Source of the DNA: Chloroflexota bacterium
Lineage (GTDB): Bacteria > Chloroflexota > Anaerolineae > Promineifilales > Promineifilaceae
Assembly (NCBI GenBank): GCA_024640485.1
Contig: JAHEEY010000078.1
Coordinates: 1-13,216 of the forward strand
Length of the DNA stretch: 13,216 nucleotides
Reading direction: 5' to 3'
The notes below the pieces were generated by a model. It saw only the letters and a list, made by a program, of their open reading frames with translations. It was not told the origin of the DNA and searched no databases. Numbering within the stretch: the first letter of the stretch is position 1; every line of letters starts with the position of its first letter. Position numbers and translations under genes: made by a program. This document shows, piece after piece, positions 1 to 8,635 of the stretch.

Positions 1-49
1 GCTCATCTGTCAATTTCAGGAAATTTCCCCGCACGACGTGATCATGCAT
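1..49 (-). CDS. Possible start of a further co-directional gene, cut by the window edge
   Basis: On the minus strand an ATG at 49-47 opens a frame that stays open for 16 codons to the window edge, reading MHDHVVRGNFLKLTDE. It begins 17 bases after the TGA of the preceding YYY/DUF2298 gene. That spacing resembles the short gap between the two membrane-protein genes upstream, so a third operon member is plausible. I see no Shine-Dalgarno sequence in front of the ATG. An ATG four bases further on, in another frame, meets a stop after nine codons. Sixteen open codons carry little statistical weight and the peptide matches nothing I recognise. No function is proposed. Confidence 0.25.
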   Translation of the reverse strand, partial: MHDHVVRGNFLKLTDE

Positions 50-66
50 GGGAGGTTCTGCAGAGC

Positions 67-2658
67 TCATTCAGGCTGCCAGCGGTAAATTGTAACAGTG
101 TCATTGCGGAATACAGACTCCAGTCTGTCAGATAATTTGTCTTCAATCTGCTGCCCATAGGTCTGTCTTTCCAAGCCGCCGACATAGATGTAGGAAACTC
201 GGTACTGGTCCAACAAACTGGCACTGTTTTGCCAGTCAATAGGGCTGTAAATCTGGGTGACTACCGGCTCGCGGATGCCCGGCTCTGGGTTGCTGCTGCC
301 TCTCCACTGGAGCTCGTGACCGGGCCATCCCAATAGGGTAGGCAGACCAGTGCTGGCCGAAACCCGGGCGAAGCTGCTGTATTGCCCGCCAACGGCTTCG
401 ACGATGACCGGCGTTCCTGAGACATTGTCCCTCAGCCATTGGATTGCCTCGTATTCGTCAGGATTGTACCGTTTCATCTGCATCAGACCATCCAGGGTGG
501 AAGGTTGGCGCGTCTGTGACCCTTCTGGGCCGCGATATTCAATGGCCCGCGATTGGACGGCATAGTATGGGAACAGGAGTGCGATCGCCAAAAGCGTGGT
601 GTATCCCGCAGCCGACCCATAGGTTAGGAGCCGGCCACCCTGCCGCGGTTTGCTCCACATGTAGCCGATGCTGGCCAGTGCAGCCACGCCAAACATGACC
701 CATGCCTGATAGTAGAATTTAAATACAGTGTTGAGCCGCACATTGAAATTGTCTCGAAGATAAACAAATTCAGGGCCAATTGTCAGCAGCGCGCCAGTTG
801 CTGCTATAAGCAACACAAATGGAAGCGCGCCATGGGGCAAGCGTTCCTTCGGCTCCACAGCATCAGCAATGGAAGCCGTTTCATCATTTGGCTCGACAAT
901 ATGCCTCCAGATCATCAACACAGCGCCGACAAGTCCGGCCAGCAGCAAGGTCAAGAACGGATACGTCAGACGAGCCTTCACTAAGGCTGGCATCAGCGCG
1001 AGCACGCTCGTCAAGCCCCATCCTGCGGCCACCAGCTGGGCAGGGCGTTCAGGGAGCGTAATGCCCAGTTCGCCGGCAAGAGAGATAACCTGCCAGCTGC
1101 CGGCGACGCTGCTGGCCACCAGCCACCCCAACAGCAGCATGAGCAGGCTGAGGGAAATCACCAGCGCTGCCGCTGCCGTCAAACCTTGGCGACCGTGGCG
1201 GAACTGCTGCTTGACCAGCATGTAGCCAACTAATGCTGTGATTGGCAGCAGGGGCAACCCGAAAATGATTAGGAAATGGGTGAGACGGGTCGGCCGCATC
1301 AACATCGGCAAGACGAACGGCGGACCGGCTTGGGAACGAAAGCCGAGGTAGAAAGGGAAATAAAGCAGGACAGCGGCAACAACCAGCATCAGCGCCAGGG
1401 TCAACGCTTGAGTGAGGATCCCCCAATGCCAGCTGTTTCGATGCCATTGAGCAATGGTGAAAGCACCGATCAGTACAAAGAGGTGTATAAGTACGTCCCA
1501 GGTATTGAGGAACGAGAGTCCTCCAAGCAGGATCGCGGTGAACAGCCAAAACGGTGGACCAGGACTGGCTATCAGCCTGCGCATCTTATCTATCCACGAC
1601 GCAGCTTGCCAGGAAGCGATATCCAAGTTATCGCTCTGCAGCCCTTGAAGCCACCATGATAGGGCTACGGCGAGTGAAAGCAGGGCAAAAGGAAGCGCCA
1701 GGACATGCGGGTGCATGTCTCCCAATACGAAGCTGAAACCGGGAAACTCAACAATAGGTTCCAGCCCTTCTTCGACAGCGCCCGAGAGATGGTATTCATG
1801 GATGACACGGCTGGATCGCCACCACCACCAGCTTCCAGTCTCAAATCGGGGCGTCTCCGAGACTATGGCTGGCGAAGCGAAGTCACGCACATCTAGCCAT
1901 TCCCAGAATCCCGGCGATCCAATACCGTTGGCGTGGAGCAGTTCCAGGCCTACTTCAAGGTTCCCAGCCGTTGGGATGGCAACTGCCGCGGCCAAACCCA
2001 ATATGATGGCGAGCCGCTGTCTGGCAGCCAGTGCCGTCAAATTGTATACCAGGCCAAAGGAGGCAACGGCGGCGCCGGCAGCCAGCCAGGCAATGCCCAG
2101 ATTAAAGGCGATCGGCTCAGCAACTGCCGACAAGCGGGCGAGCAGCGATATCATGACATAGCCGAAGTAGTAGTAGCTTATCGCAAAACCGGATAACCAC
2201 GGATCTAGGGGTGGAAACTCAGGGGAGCGGCCGATAGCGTTCAAGAAGGCGAATTCCATCGGCTTTTCGGTGGCGGCAATGGCCGGATTTTGAGAACGGG
2301 CCCACACCCAAAATGCGAAAGTGGCTGAAAAGACCAGTTCAGTGATAACGATCTGTTTCCAGTGAGAACGCAGCCAACCCAGCCAACTGTAGGCCATCCG
2401 TCGGGCGGCAACGATGGAGAGGAGAACTAATAGAAGCAGTGAGAAAAGAATGCCGCCAATATTGTTGTCCAACCAGCCAAAGCTTCCTAGCAGCCAAAAA
2501 ATATAGGTCGCCAGCAGCAGCCCAACTAGCTTGACAAAGGCATAGCCTCTGTCTGGCAGCCGCTTGAACAGGAACAACGTTAACGGCGTTGACGCTGCTC
2601 CAATGAGCGTGAGCACAGTCCACCAGCGCAAGGCAGCAAAAACATCAGTAATCGGCAT
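67..2658 (-). CDS. Stand-alone YYY/DUF2298 multi-spanning membrane protein
   Basis: This is a polytopic membrane protein of 863 residues from the ATG at 2658. An in-frame TTG at 2670 would add four residues, and neither start has a clear ribosome site. I count about 17-18 hydrophobic segments, then a soluble C-terminal tail from about residue 707 (numbers count from the TTG). Family marks are EKPM (135-138), FPPLDPW, the tyrosine run YYYFGY (166-171) that names the YYY domain, GDMHPH (317-322), NTWD (389-392) and LNTVFKFYYQ (646-655). The tail carries AIQWLRDNVSGTPVIVEA and STGLPTLLGW. All of these recur in order in the C-terminal half of the upstream gene, so the two are paralogs. Acidic residues in the first large loop fit a GT-C-type, lipid-linked-sugar glycosyltransferase fold. 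That is an inference: the domain is classed as of unknown function. Its TAG-to-ATG gap from the upstream gene is 17 bp, so co-transcription is likely. Confidence 0.9.
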   Translation of the reverse strand: MPITDVFAALRWWTVLTLIGAASTPLTLFLFKRLPDRGYAFVKLVGLLLATYIFWLLGSFGWLDNNIGGILFSLLLLVLLSIVAARRMAYSWLGWLRSHWKQIVITELVFSATFAFWVWARSQNPAIAATEKPMEFAFLNAIGRSPEFPPLDPWLSGFAISYYYFGYVMISLLARLSAVAEPIAFNLGIAWLAAGAAVASFGLVYNLTALAARQRLAIILGLAAAVAIPTAGNLEVGLELLHANGIGSPGFWEWLDVRDFASPAIVSETPRFETGSWWWWRSSRVIHEYHLSGAVEEGLEPIVEFPGFSFVLGDMHPHVLALPFALLSLAVALSWWLQGLQSDNLDIASWQAASWIDKMRRLIASPGPPFWLFTAILLGGLSFLNTWDVLIHLFVLIGAFTIAQWHRNSWHWGILTQALTLALMLVVAAVLLYFPFYLGFRSQAGPPFVLPMLMRPTRLTHFLIIFGLPLLPITALVGYMLVKQQFRHGRQGLTAAAALVISLSLLMLLLGWLVASSVAGSWQVISLAGELGITLPERPAQLVAAGWGLTSVLALMPALVKARLTYPFLTLLLAGLVGAVLMIWRHIVEPNDETASIADAVEPKERLPHGALPFVLLIAATGALLTIGPEFVYLRDNFNVRLNTVFKFYYQAWVMFGVAALASIGYMWSKPRQGGRLLTYGSAAGYTTLLAIALLFPYYAVQSRAIEYRGPEGSQTRQPSTLDGLMQMKRYNPDEYEAIQWLRDNVSGTPVIVEAVGGQYSSFARVSASTGLPTLLGWPGHELQWRGSSNPEPGIREPVVTQIYSPIDWQNSASLLDQYRVSYIYVGGLERQTYGQQIEDKLSDRLESVFRNDTVTIYRWQPE

Positions 2659-2675
2659 AGCACCCAACAATTCGT

Positions 2676-5600
2676 CTAGTCCAGAACCTTGTAAATCGAC
2701 GTTGACCCTTCATAGTACACACGCTGCAAATGTCCTTGGGAGACCATCAGATCGAATTTCTGAAGCCCAATGGGACTGTAATACACCTGCTCCAGCCTAC
2801 CTGAATAAATGTAGCCCACATCATATTTCTTGAGCAGATCCAGCGTTTCCGCAATTGACATCCCGTTGTAGATTCGGTTGACATCGCTGATGCGGTTGGT
2901 GATTTGGCTGGACGGCACCACCGCTCGCTGCTGCCGTTGGTGCCAGTCCCAGCCAACAATCGCCGGCAGGCCAGTATACATCGAAATTCGATTGCCAATA
3001 GATCGATACGGATTGGTGCTGTGCGCCTCGGCGACAACCGGTGAGCCGTCAATATGCCGCTGCATCCATTGTATGGCGTGATAATCTTCAGACAACGCCA
3101 CGGTCTGACCACTGTCTTCATAGGACACGTAGTTCATGAATGCCATGCCGTCCAAGCTGTTTGGCGCTTCCTTGCTCATCCGTATCTGCCACTTCGCCTT
3201 GGTGGCAAGGACTGGGTAAAGGGCGGCGGCAAGCAACATTAAGATCGCTGCTGTCTGCCACAGTGTGCGAAGGATGCCGCGGCTGTTGACGGAAGGCCAA
3301 GCCCACACCGCCACAACCCCGGCTACTACGCTCAGCAGCAGCCAGACCTGAACGTAAAACTTGAACACGGTGTTCATTCGGCCGATATCGCCTTCCAATA
3401 CAAAGAACTCGACAAACAAGGTGATGCCAAGCGCGGAAGCAGTTAGGATCAAGATAATACGTCTGGCAGGTTCCAGCCCTTTGCGCAGCCCCAGCAATCC
3501 GGAGACCAGCGTTAGCGTGAGCACCACGGGGGCGATCCAGTAGCCCCGAAACAGCAATAAGACGAGGAGAACCACATAGATGAGTAGTGCCAGGATCAAC
3601 GGTGCGCTCACCAACTCCATGGCCCGGATACCGGCGGCGGTCCACGAACGCGCCCAAGATCTGATCTCCCTGGCCAGATGTGTCACAATCAGCAGCAGGA
3701 AAAGCCCATAAATGGTGAGGTAATTGGCTAGATTCGTATACGATCCGGGCCAGAGCTTGAATGAAGAATAGCCAGCCCCGAAATTCTTGGCAAACGGCAA
3801 GAAGGCCAAGATAGAAATTGCTATCAGGCCGATAGCCTTCAGCAGCGCTTCGGCAAGTGTCGGGAGATCTAACCTGCCCCGGCTCTTGAACACTTGATAT
3901 CCGACCGCCAGGCTGCCCAGAACCAGATAGGTGGGCCAATCCCATGTATTTGTGGCTCGCAGGGCGCCGATCGCAACGCCACCCGCCGCCCAGCGCAGTG
4001 CCGTTGACCACCAAGAAGAGCTGTCTTCACCACGGCTGCTTCCCAGGACCAGGCTGACAGCCCATCCCAAGGCAAGCATCATTAATGGGAGACTGATCAT
4101 ATGGGCATGCAGATCACCATACAAGAAGGTGAAGTATGGGAATTCTGTGATTGGGACGACTTCGCCTGGATTGAAATTGATCGCTCTAGATGCATTCCAA
4201 AACCAGTCCCCGGTACCTATGGGCGCCGGCTGCCCGCCGAGTAATTTGAGGGCACCGCTGGCCGTGCGTGCCAGGGAGTCGAGCCCGCCAATTCCGGTAT
4301 TGAGTATGTCGCTGCCTGCGCGGTTCCACGCCTTAAAGAGTACGTCCGCTTCGGCGAGGTTGCCGAGCAGCACGGCCAACGCCATCGATATGGCCCCGGC
4401 AGTCAGCCCTGCCTTGCTAGGGCCATCTGCCGGCGCCTCACCGTCCCAATCACCAGTAGTTCGTCGCCCACGGCTTTCTCTCGAGGCCACTAAGTTGTAG
4501 GCAGTACTGAATACCGCAACGCCTGTGAAGCTGTACAACATCGGCAGGATTAGGTTGTAAGCTACTGTAGGCACAAGGCCCAGAAGCTTCACCAAAGCGC
4601 CGACGAAGACGTAGCCGTAATAGTAGTAGTTGATATAGCCGCCCGCGAACCAAGGGTCATACGGTGGGAAACTGGTGGACTTGAGCACCGCAGTGAAATA
4701 GGCCAGGTCCATGGGCTTCTCACCACCCCATATCACGTCCCACATGTCCGGGTTGCCCAGCCTGATGCCGATGAAGATCAGATAGAGCAGCAACCCTAAG
4801 ACTTCGATCACAAGCAGTGTACGGAGGTTTAGCCGGACAAAGCGCTGTATCTCCGTGAACCGTTTTATAAGGATCGTGCCGCTGACAGCTGCCAAGGTCA
4901 AAACGCCCAGCCAAATGGTTGCCCGGGTGTGGGGAAGGATGTCGTTACTGGCCAAAAGCCAGGCGAAATAGGAGACAAAGAGGAGGGCAAAGATGCGTGA
5001 CAGCCCATAACCCCGTTCGGGCAGGCCGTCGAAAATCGCGTAGCTTATGGGGAAAGCAAGCCATCCCATCAATATGACGGCCAACCACCATACCACTGCT
5101 GCAAGTGCCGGGTGTTGGGATAACGTGCCGTCAGGATTGAACAGCTGGCCGAAGGTGCCGCCATTCTGCTGCTCTTCGCGGGCTGATTGAGACAGAAGTA
5201 ATCCGTTTGGCGCCTGCGTCGCCTGACCCGGTGTCATCGTGATTGGCTGTCCCAGCTCGACGACGTTGAGGTTGGCGATTACGTCTTCCCTCTGGTAGCG
5301 GTCGCTCTTGGCGAATATCCAAACAGGCGGGTGATCATAAACGCTGAATGCTTCTTCTGCCGCCAAATCACCTGGCGGGGGCCAACCTACTTGTGGGGCT
5401 GATCCCCAACTGATTTTGCCGGCGGTGTCGCTGATGTGGATAGGCCCGATGCTGTAATCAGCATGGAACTGGCTGACCAGATCGAACCCAAGATTGCCGT
5501 CGAACAGCTCTCCGTAGTAGCGAATCATCAAAGGGAAGCTCAGCGGAAGCCTCGGCAAGTGCCAGACGGCGCGCTGACTGCTCAGAAGAATGTAGTCGGC

Positions 5601-7676
5601 CTCATCCAGCCAACTTATCAGATCTTCGCGCTTTTCGATGCTGTCCGGATTTGTCACTGGCACCTGGCCGTTGGTGACCGTTACGTAGTAGCTGCCGAAG
5701 GGATTGCGTCCATCCATGCTGACAGGCAGCAAATCGTCCCAATGTTCGCCCAGCAAATGGCTGGTGTCTGCCCGAATTGGGCCGCTCCCCGGGGTCACAT
5801 CGATTGCCAGCTGATGATTTGAACCAGTAAGCATGTCAATGTCCGGGAAATCTATATTCACCCTCCGGCGTTGATCGTCCAGGCTTACGTTCAATTCCAC
5901 GGCAGCTTGTTGGTCAAGACTCAGGCGCAATGTCGCCACCTGGTTCTGATTATCTATTGCCGACACGTAGTTGAGGCGGATCGATTTCAGGCGCCCTGCT
6001 TCTGGCATCGTGAAGCGTATGGGCAGGGGGAACTCTTCCGGGAAGAAGTCATGTTGTTTGAGCGGCAGCTGAAGCTGGCGCTCTTCACCGTCCACTTCAT
6101 AAAGCAGCGTCGCTCCGCTGGGCATGTTCTCATACATCCATGAAGAGGCGGCCACTCTTGTAATTGGCTGCTGATAAGTGGTCACGAAACTGTTAGCCCA
6201 CAACAGAGAGGGCACGGCGACGGAAGCAAATAATGCTAGAACCGCTGTCTTGCGGTAGCCGCTCCTGGAGCCCTGTTTTGAACGTTCCCACAGGGTAAAC
6301 AAGAGCCAGCCGGCCATCAGGAAGAGTGTAGGATACACCGGCAGGAAGTAGCGCACAGACTTGACCCAGCGCGTGCCCATGAAAAGGAAGTAAGCGCCGC
6401 TCCAAAAGACGGGAATGATGTGACTCAGCCATTCAGGCTCTTGACGGATGACACGCCACAATGCCCACATCAATCCGATCCATGCTGCCAGGCCCGCCGT
6501 CAATCCCATCCCATACAGGAGCATATTGACCAAGGGGAACAGGATAGGGGTTCGGCTGGTCCATTGCAGTGCCGGTGGGAACAGCGCATCGGGCGTCTGC
6601 AGCCGCTGGATTTCCTCCATGTTGGAAAGCCATTGAGGATTGAATCCTATCAGGGATTTCACTATTACTGTGAGCGTGCTGGGTTCAACACCGGTGGCGT
6701 CTATGGCTGACTGGCGGGCAATGGAACCATCGGCGAACGCATATGGTTGGGCGACACGAAATGTGAAGGCTGAGACAGCCGCCGCTAAGGCGATACTGAT
6801 GATGACCCGCTGTACATCGACGCTGTTGATATGTGACGTGCGCAAACTGTCCCAACTGTGACCTCGTTTTACCAACCAGATGACGGCCGAAATGTTGATC
6901 ACCAATGCTAGCGGGGCCATATTGATGCGCGATGCTACCGCTAGCCCCAGCGAAATCCCAAAGAATACCCACCAGCGCAGCTCCCAGCGCACCTTTTCTT
7001 CACCGAAACCGGCAGCCCGTACCGCAAAATAGATGGACAGGGTGGTCAACGCAGCCGCCCAATTGTCCATGGTGAAGAAGTGGGACTGCTGGATGGGCAT
7101 AACCGCTGCCGTCTGCAAGAATGCCGCCAGCAGGCCGACTCTCCAGTCGTACAGCCGCCGTCCAATGAAGAACAGGAGCAGAACCGACAGCAAGTCGACA
7201 GCGCCGGACAACGCTCTGCCTACGAGATGGATGCCATCATAGGCATCATATGTATGATGGCAAAGGGATTCAAAATTGGCGCAGAACCCAGTGACCCATT
7301 CGGCCACGTAGCGGGTTACCGTCATGGGGAAATTCCCGTAAACGTAGAAATTCTTGCCTACGTTGTATGGGTTCAGAGGAGATTCCGAAGTCGTGAGGTA
7401 GACAAGTGGATCAGAAGTGGTTCTCAACTGGGATCCCAGATCAGTCAAAAACCTTTCGTCCGGGTGGAGGTGGTAGCTGTTGTCCCAATCGAGGCCAACA
7501 TAGCGAAAATAGGCTCCCAGCACGAGGGTAAGCAACAAGAGAAAGATCGAAAGGGACTCCCAGCTCAGCTTGGATGATTTCGATGATTGTGCAGTTATCT
7601 CAGTAGGAGCCTCACGGTCCCATGCCGGAGTTGCCGAGTCATCTTCTGGAGTGATGTCATGTTCGTCTGCTGTCAT
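2676..7676 (-). CDS. Giant fusion: GT39/PMT-like glycosyltransferase plus YYY/DUF2298 domain
   Basis: This 1666-residue membrane protein starts at ATG 7676. Residues 1-38 are a polar, probably cytoplasmic tail. Residues 40-500 hold about eleven hydrophobic segments with GT-C/GT39 (PMT-like) marks: HPDE (71-74) in the first external loop, a second acidic site FTMDNW (201-206), and RYFLPVYP near the end. Residues 505-855 are mostly soluble and beta-rich, and should lie outside the membrane. Residues 858-1490 are a second polytopic block with the YYY/DUF2298 motifs EKPMD (986-990), FPPYDPW, INYYYYGY (1015-1022), GDLHAH (1187-1192), NTWDW (1243-1247) and MNTVFKFY. A soluble tail follows, with AIQWMQRHIDGSPVVAEA and TGLPAIVGW. 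The likely role is sugar transfer from a polyprenyl-phosphate carrier at the outer face of the membrane. Donor and acceptor are unknown and no sugar-synthesis genes are in view. The frame is intact across 5 kb, so the fusion appears real. Confidence 0.92.
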   Translation of the reverse strand: MTADEHDITPEDDSATPAWDREAPTEITAQSSKSSKLSWESLSIFLLLLTLVLGAYFRYVGLDWDNSYHLHPDERFLTDLGSQLRTTSDPLVYLTTSESPLNPYNVGKNFYVYGNFPMTVTRYVAEWVTGFCANFESLCHHTYDAYDGIHLVGRALSGAVDLLSVLLLFFIGRRLYDWRVGLLAAFLQTAAVMPIQQSHFFTMDNWAAALTTLSIYFAVRAAGFGEEKVRWELRWWVFFGISLGLAVASRINMAPLALVINISAVIWLVKRGHSWDSLRTSHINSVDVQRVIISIALAAAVSAFTFRVAQPYAFADGSIARQSAIDATGVEPSTLTVIVKSLIGFNPQWLSNMEEIQRLQTPDALFPPALQWTSRTPILFPLVNMLLYGMGLTAGLAAWIGLMWALWRVIRQEPEWLSHIIPVFWSGAYFLFMGTRWVKSVRYFLPVYPTLFLMAGWLLFTLWERSKQGSRSGYRKTAVLALFASVAVPSLLWANSFVTTYQQPITRVAASSWMYENMPSGATLLYEVDGEERQLQLPLKQHDFFPEEFPLPIRFTMPEAGRLKSIRLNYVSAIDNQNQVATLRLSLDQQAAVELNVSLDDQRRRVNIDFPDIDMLTGSNHQLAIDVTPGSGPIRADTSHLLGEHWDDLLPVSMDGRNPFGSYYVTVTNGQVPVTNPDSIEKREDLISWLDEADYILLSSQRAVWHLPRLPLSFPLMIRYYGELFDGNLGFDLVSQFHADYSIGPIHISDTAGKISWGSAPQVGWPPPGDLAAEEAFSVYDHPPVWIFAKSDRYQREDVIANLNVVELGQPITMTPGQATQAPNGLLLSQSAREEQQNGGTFGQLFNPDGTLSQHPALAAVVWWLAVILMGWLAFPISYAIFDGLPERGYGLSRIFALLFVSYFAWLLASNDILPHTRATIWLGVLTLAAVSGTILIKRFTEIQRFVRLNLRTLLVIEVLGLLLYLIFIGIRLGNPDMWDVIWGGEKPMDLAYFTAVLKSTSFPPYDPWFAGGYINYYYYGYVFVGALVKLLGLVPTVAYNLILPMLYSFTGVAVFSTAYNLVASRESRGRRTTGDWDGEAPADGPSKAGLTAGAISMALAVLLGNLAEADVLFKAWNRAGSDILNTGIGGLDSLARTASGALKLLGGQPAPIGTGDWFWNASRAINFNPGEVVPITEFPYFTFLYGDLHAHMISLPLMMLALGWAVSLVLGSSRGEDSSSWWSTALRWAAGGVAIGALRATNTWDWPTYLVLGSLAVGYQVFKSRGRLDLPTLAEALLKAIGLIAISILAFLPFAKNFGAGYSSFKLWPGSYTNLANYLTIYGLFLLLIVTHLAREIRSWARSWTAAGIRAMELVSAPLILALLIYVVLLVLLLFRGYWIAPVVLTLTLVSGLLGLRKGLEPARRIILILTASALGITLFVEFFVLEGDIGRMNTVFKFYVQVWLLLSVVAGVVAVWAWPSVNSRGILRTLWQTAAILMLLAAALYPVLATKAKWQIRMSKEAPNSLDGMAFMNYVSYEDSGQTVALSEDYHAIQWMQRHIDGSPVVAEAHSTNPYRSIGNRISMYTGLPAIVGWDWHQRQQRAVVPSSQITNRISDVNRIYNGMSIAETLDLLKKYDVGYIYSGRLEQVYYSPIGLQKFDLMVSQGHLQRVYYEGSTSIYKVLD

Positions 7677-7884
7677 GTGCTATGCGTTCTCGATGATTTT
7701 GAAGTTACGGTACGTATAACGGAAATGAATAGGTGCGAAGCATGTGGTCCGTGTGCTGGGACGCCGTCTGTGAAGGCGCGATTTTAGCTGATTTGAATCG
7801 TTTCGCCTAAAAAAGGAGGCGGCTCCTGGCTCTGGTATTTTTGACTGCAGAGATAAGGCTTTGACTTCGGTTGGATTCGACAAT
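7677..7884 (-). other. Intergenic region before the membrane-protein operon
   Basis: These 208 bases separate the Crp/Fnr gene from the GT39-YYY fusion gene. The upstream part holds the probable terminator at 7809-7827. The downstream part must carry the promoter of the two membrane-protein genes if they are transcribed separately. A TAAAAT hexamer occurs on the minus strand around 7790, but I find no acceptable -35 box at 16-18 bp, so I do not call a promoter. The sequence just before the ATG at 7676 has only a weak GAGAA as a ribosome site. A 67-codon open frame crosses the region (7883-7680). It has no family resemblance and ends three bases before the real start. Confidence 0.5.
7809..7827 (-). 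terminator. Probable Rho-independent terminator after the Crp/Fnr gene
   Basis: Read on the minus strand, AGGAG-CCGC-CTCCT forms a 5-bp stem with a 4-base loop, and a run of Ts follows at once (the plus strand has six As at 7809-7814). It begins 57 bases after the stop codon of the Crp/Fnr gene. The position fits termination of the kinase-alaX-crp operon before the membrane-protein genes. The stem is short, so efficiency is uncertain. Confidence 0.45.
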
Positions 7885-8610
7885 TCAGTGATTTGGGACG
7901 GTCCTGCCGGACACCTGGATATAATCCTGCAGCGCTTGCGTATTCCGGATTGTGAACTTGCGCCCTTTGGTGCTTATCCAATTCGCCCGGCGGAACAGGC
8001 CGAGAGATTTGTTAATACTCACCCGGGTGGCACCGGTCATTTCGGCCAGGTCGGTCTGTGTCAGCATCAAATCGATGAGGGTCCCTTCCGGGACTGATCG
8101 TCCATGCTGCTCAGCCAGCAGCAGCAGCGTTCGTGCCACCCGGGCTGGCAAATCCAAGAAGAAGACGTCACTGAGTTGGCTGTTGAGCCGGCGGATGTGC
8201 TGTGCCAACGTATGCAGGACATGCAGCGAGAAATCAGGATTGCCGCGAATGAACTGAATAAACTCCTCACGATGCAAAGTAAGCGTCTCTGTTTCTGAGA
8301 CAGCTTCCGCAGTGGCGGAGCGGGGGGAGTCGTCCAACAAGGCTAATTCGCCGAAGAAATCACCTGCGCCCAAGATTGCCAGCAATGCTTCTTGACCCTC
8401 TGCAGTGGTGTGGGTGATTTTTACCTTGCCTTGCACAATGATGTACAACAAGCCTCCAGGATCTCCGTGGTGGAAGATCACACGATCGCTGCCAAAGGTT
8501 CTGACCACCATGCGATCAGTAAGCGCCGCAGCTTCTTGGGGATTCAGCTTGTTGAAGAAGGGGACCGACTTGATGATGCGAGCCGGTGAGCTCTGTGAGG
8601 AGAGCTTCAT
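7885..8610 (-). CDS. Crp/Fnr family transcriptional regulator
   Basis: This 241-residue protein is close to the usual family length. Residues about 15-125 form a cyclic-nucleotide-binding beta-roll. The phosphate-binding cassette is well preserved at 86-103 (FGELALLDDSPRSATAEA), including the G-E pair and the R-S-A-T stretch that contact the nucleotide phosphate in E. coli CRP. A long dimer helix follows (about 126-152). The winged helix-turn-helix at about 183-223 includes LTQTDLAEMTGATRVSINKS as turn and recognition helix. The protein contains no cysteine, which rules out an Fnr-type iron-sulfur sensor. The effector is probably a cyclic nucleotide, but this is not shown. The ATG at 8610 has GGAAGGA ten bases upstream. 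The gene follows alaX by 33 bp, and that gap contains an element also found upstream of the kinase gene, so autoregulation or shared control is possible. Confidence 0.93.
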   Translation of the reverse strand: MKLSSQSSPARIIKSVPFFNKLNPQEAAALTDRMVVRTFGSDRVIFHHGDPGGLLYIIVQGKVKITHTTAEGQEALLAILGAGDFFGELALLDDSPRSATAEAVSETETLTLHREEFIQFIRGNPDFSLHVLHTLAQHIRRLNSQLSDVFFLDLPARVARTLLLLAEQHGRSVPEGTLIDLMLTQTDLAEMTGATRVSINKSLGLFRRANWISTKGRKFTIRNTQALQDYIQVSGRTVPNH

Positions 8611-8611
8611 A

Positions 8612-8635
8612 ACGATATTATCCTTCCAAATGACA
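8612..8635 (-). promoter_or_regulatory. Repeated element, copy A (upstream of the Crp/Fnr gene)
   Basis: The plus strand reads ACGATATTATCC, then TTC, then CAAATGACA. The same sequence without the TTC and with one substitution occurs at 12011-12031 upstream of the kinase gene. On the coding strand it is TGTCATTTG followed by GGATAATATCGT and contains the short palindrome GATA-A-TATC. It fills most of the 33-bp gap between alaX and the Crp gene and ends one base before the ATG. The three extra bases help form the GGAAGGA ribosome site here. It may be an operator. The function is inferred only from repetition and position. Confidence 0.45.

Noticed and set aside
1800..1840. A CCACCACCACCAG run suggesting a microsatellite
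   Set aside because: It encodes four tryptophans in a position that aligns with the W-rich DWFWNASR motif of the paralog, so it is conserved coding sequence.
3118..4014. A 298-codon minus-strand open frame inside the GT39-YYY gene
   Set aside because: It overlaps, in another frame, a region whose main frame carries conserved YYY/DUF2298 motifs. The translation has no coherent domain and is a composition shadow.
7220..7262. Repeated ATGATGCC/CATCAT-like segments
   Set aside because: These encode a locally repetitive peptide (YDAYDGIH) within the GT39-like domain. The repeat is short, explained by codons, and not an array.
7680..7883. A 67-codon minus-strand frame in the gap before the fusion gene
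   Set aside because: It spans the probable terminator, has no family resemblance and no ribosome site, and is rich in Arg and Ser in a way typical of untranslated sequence.
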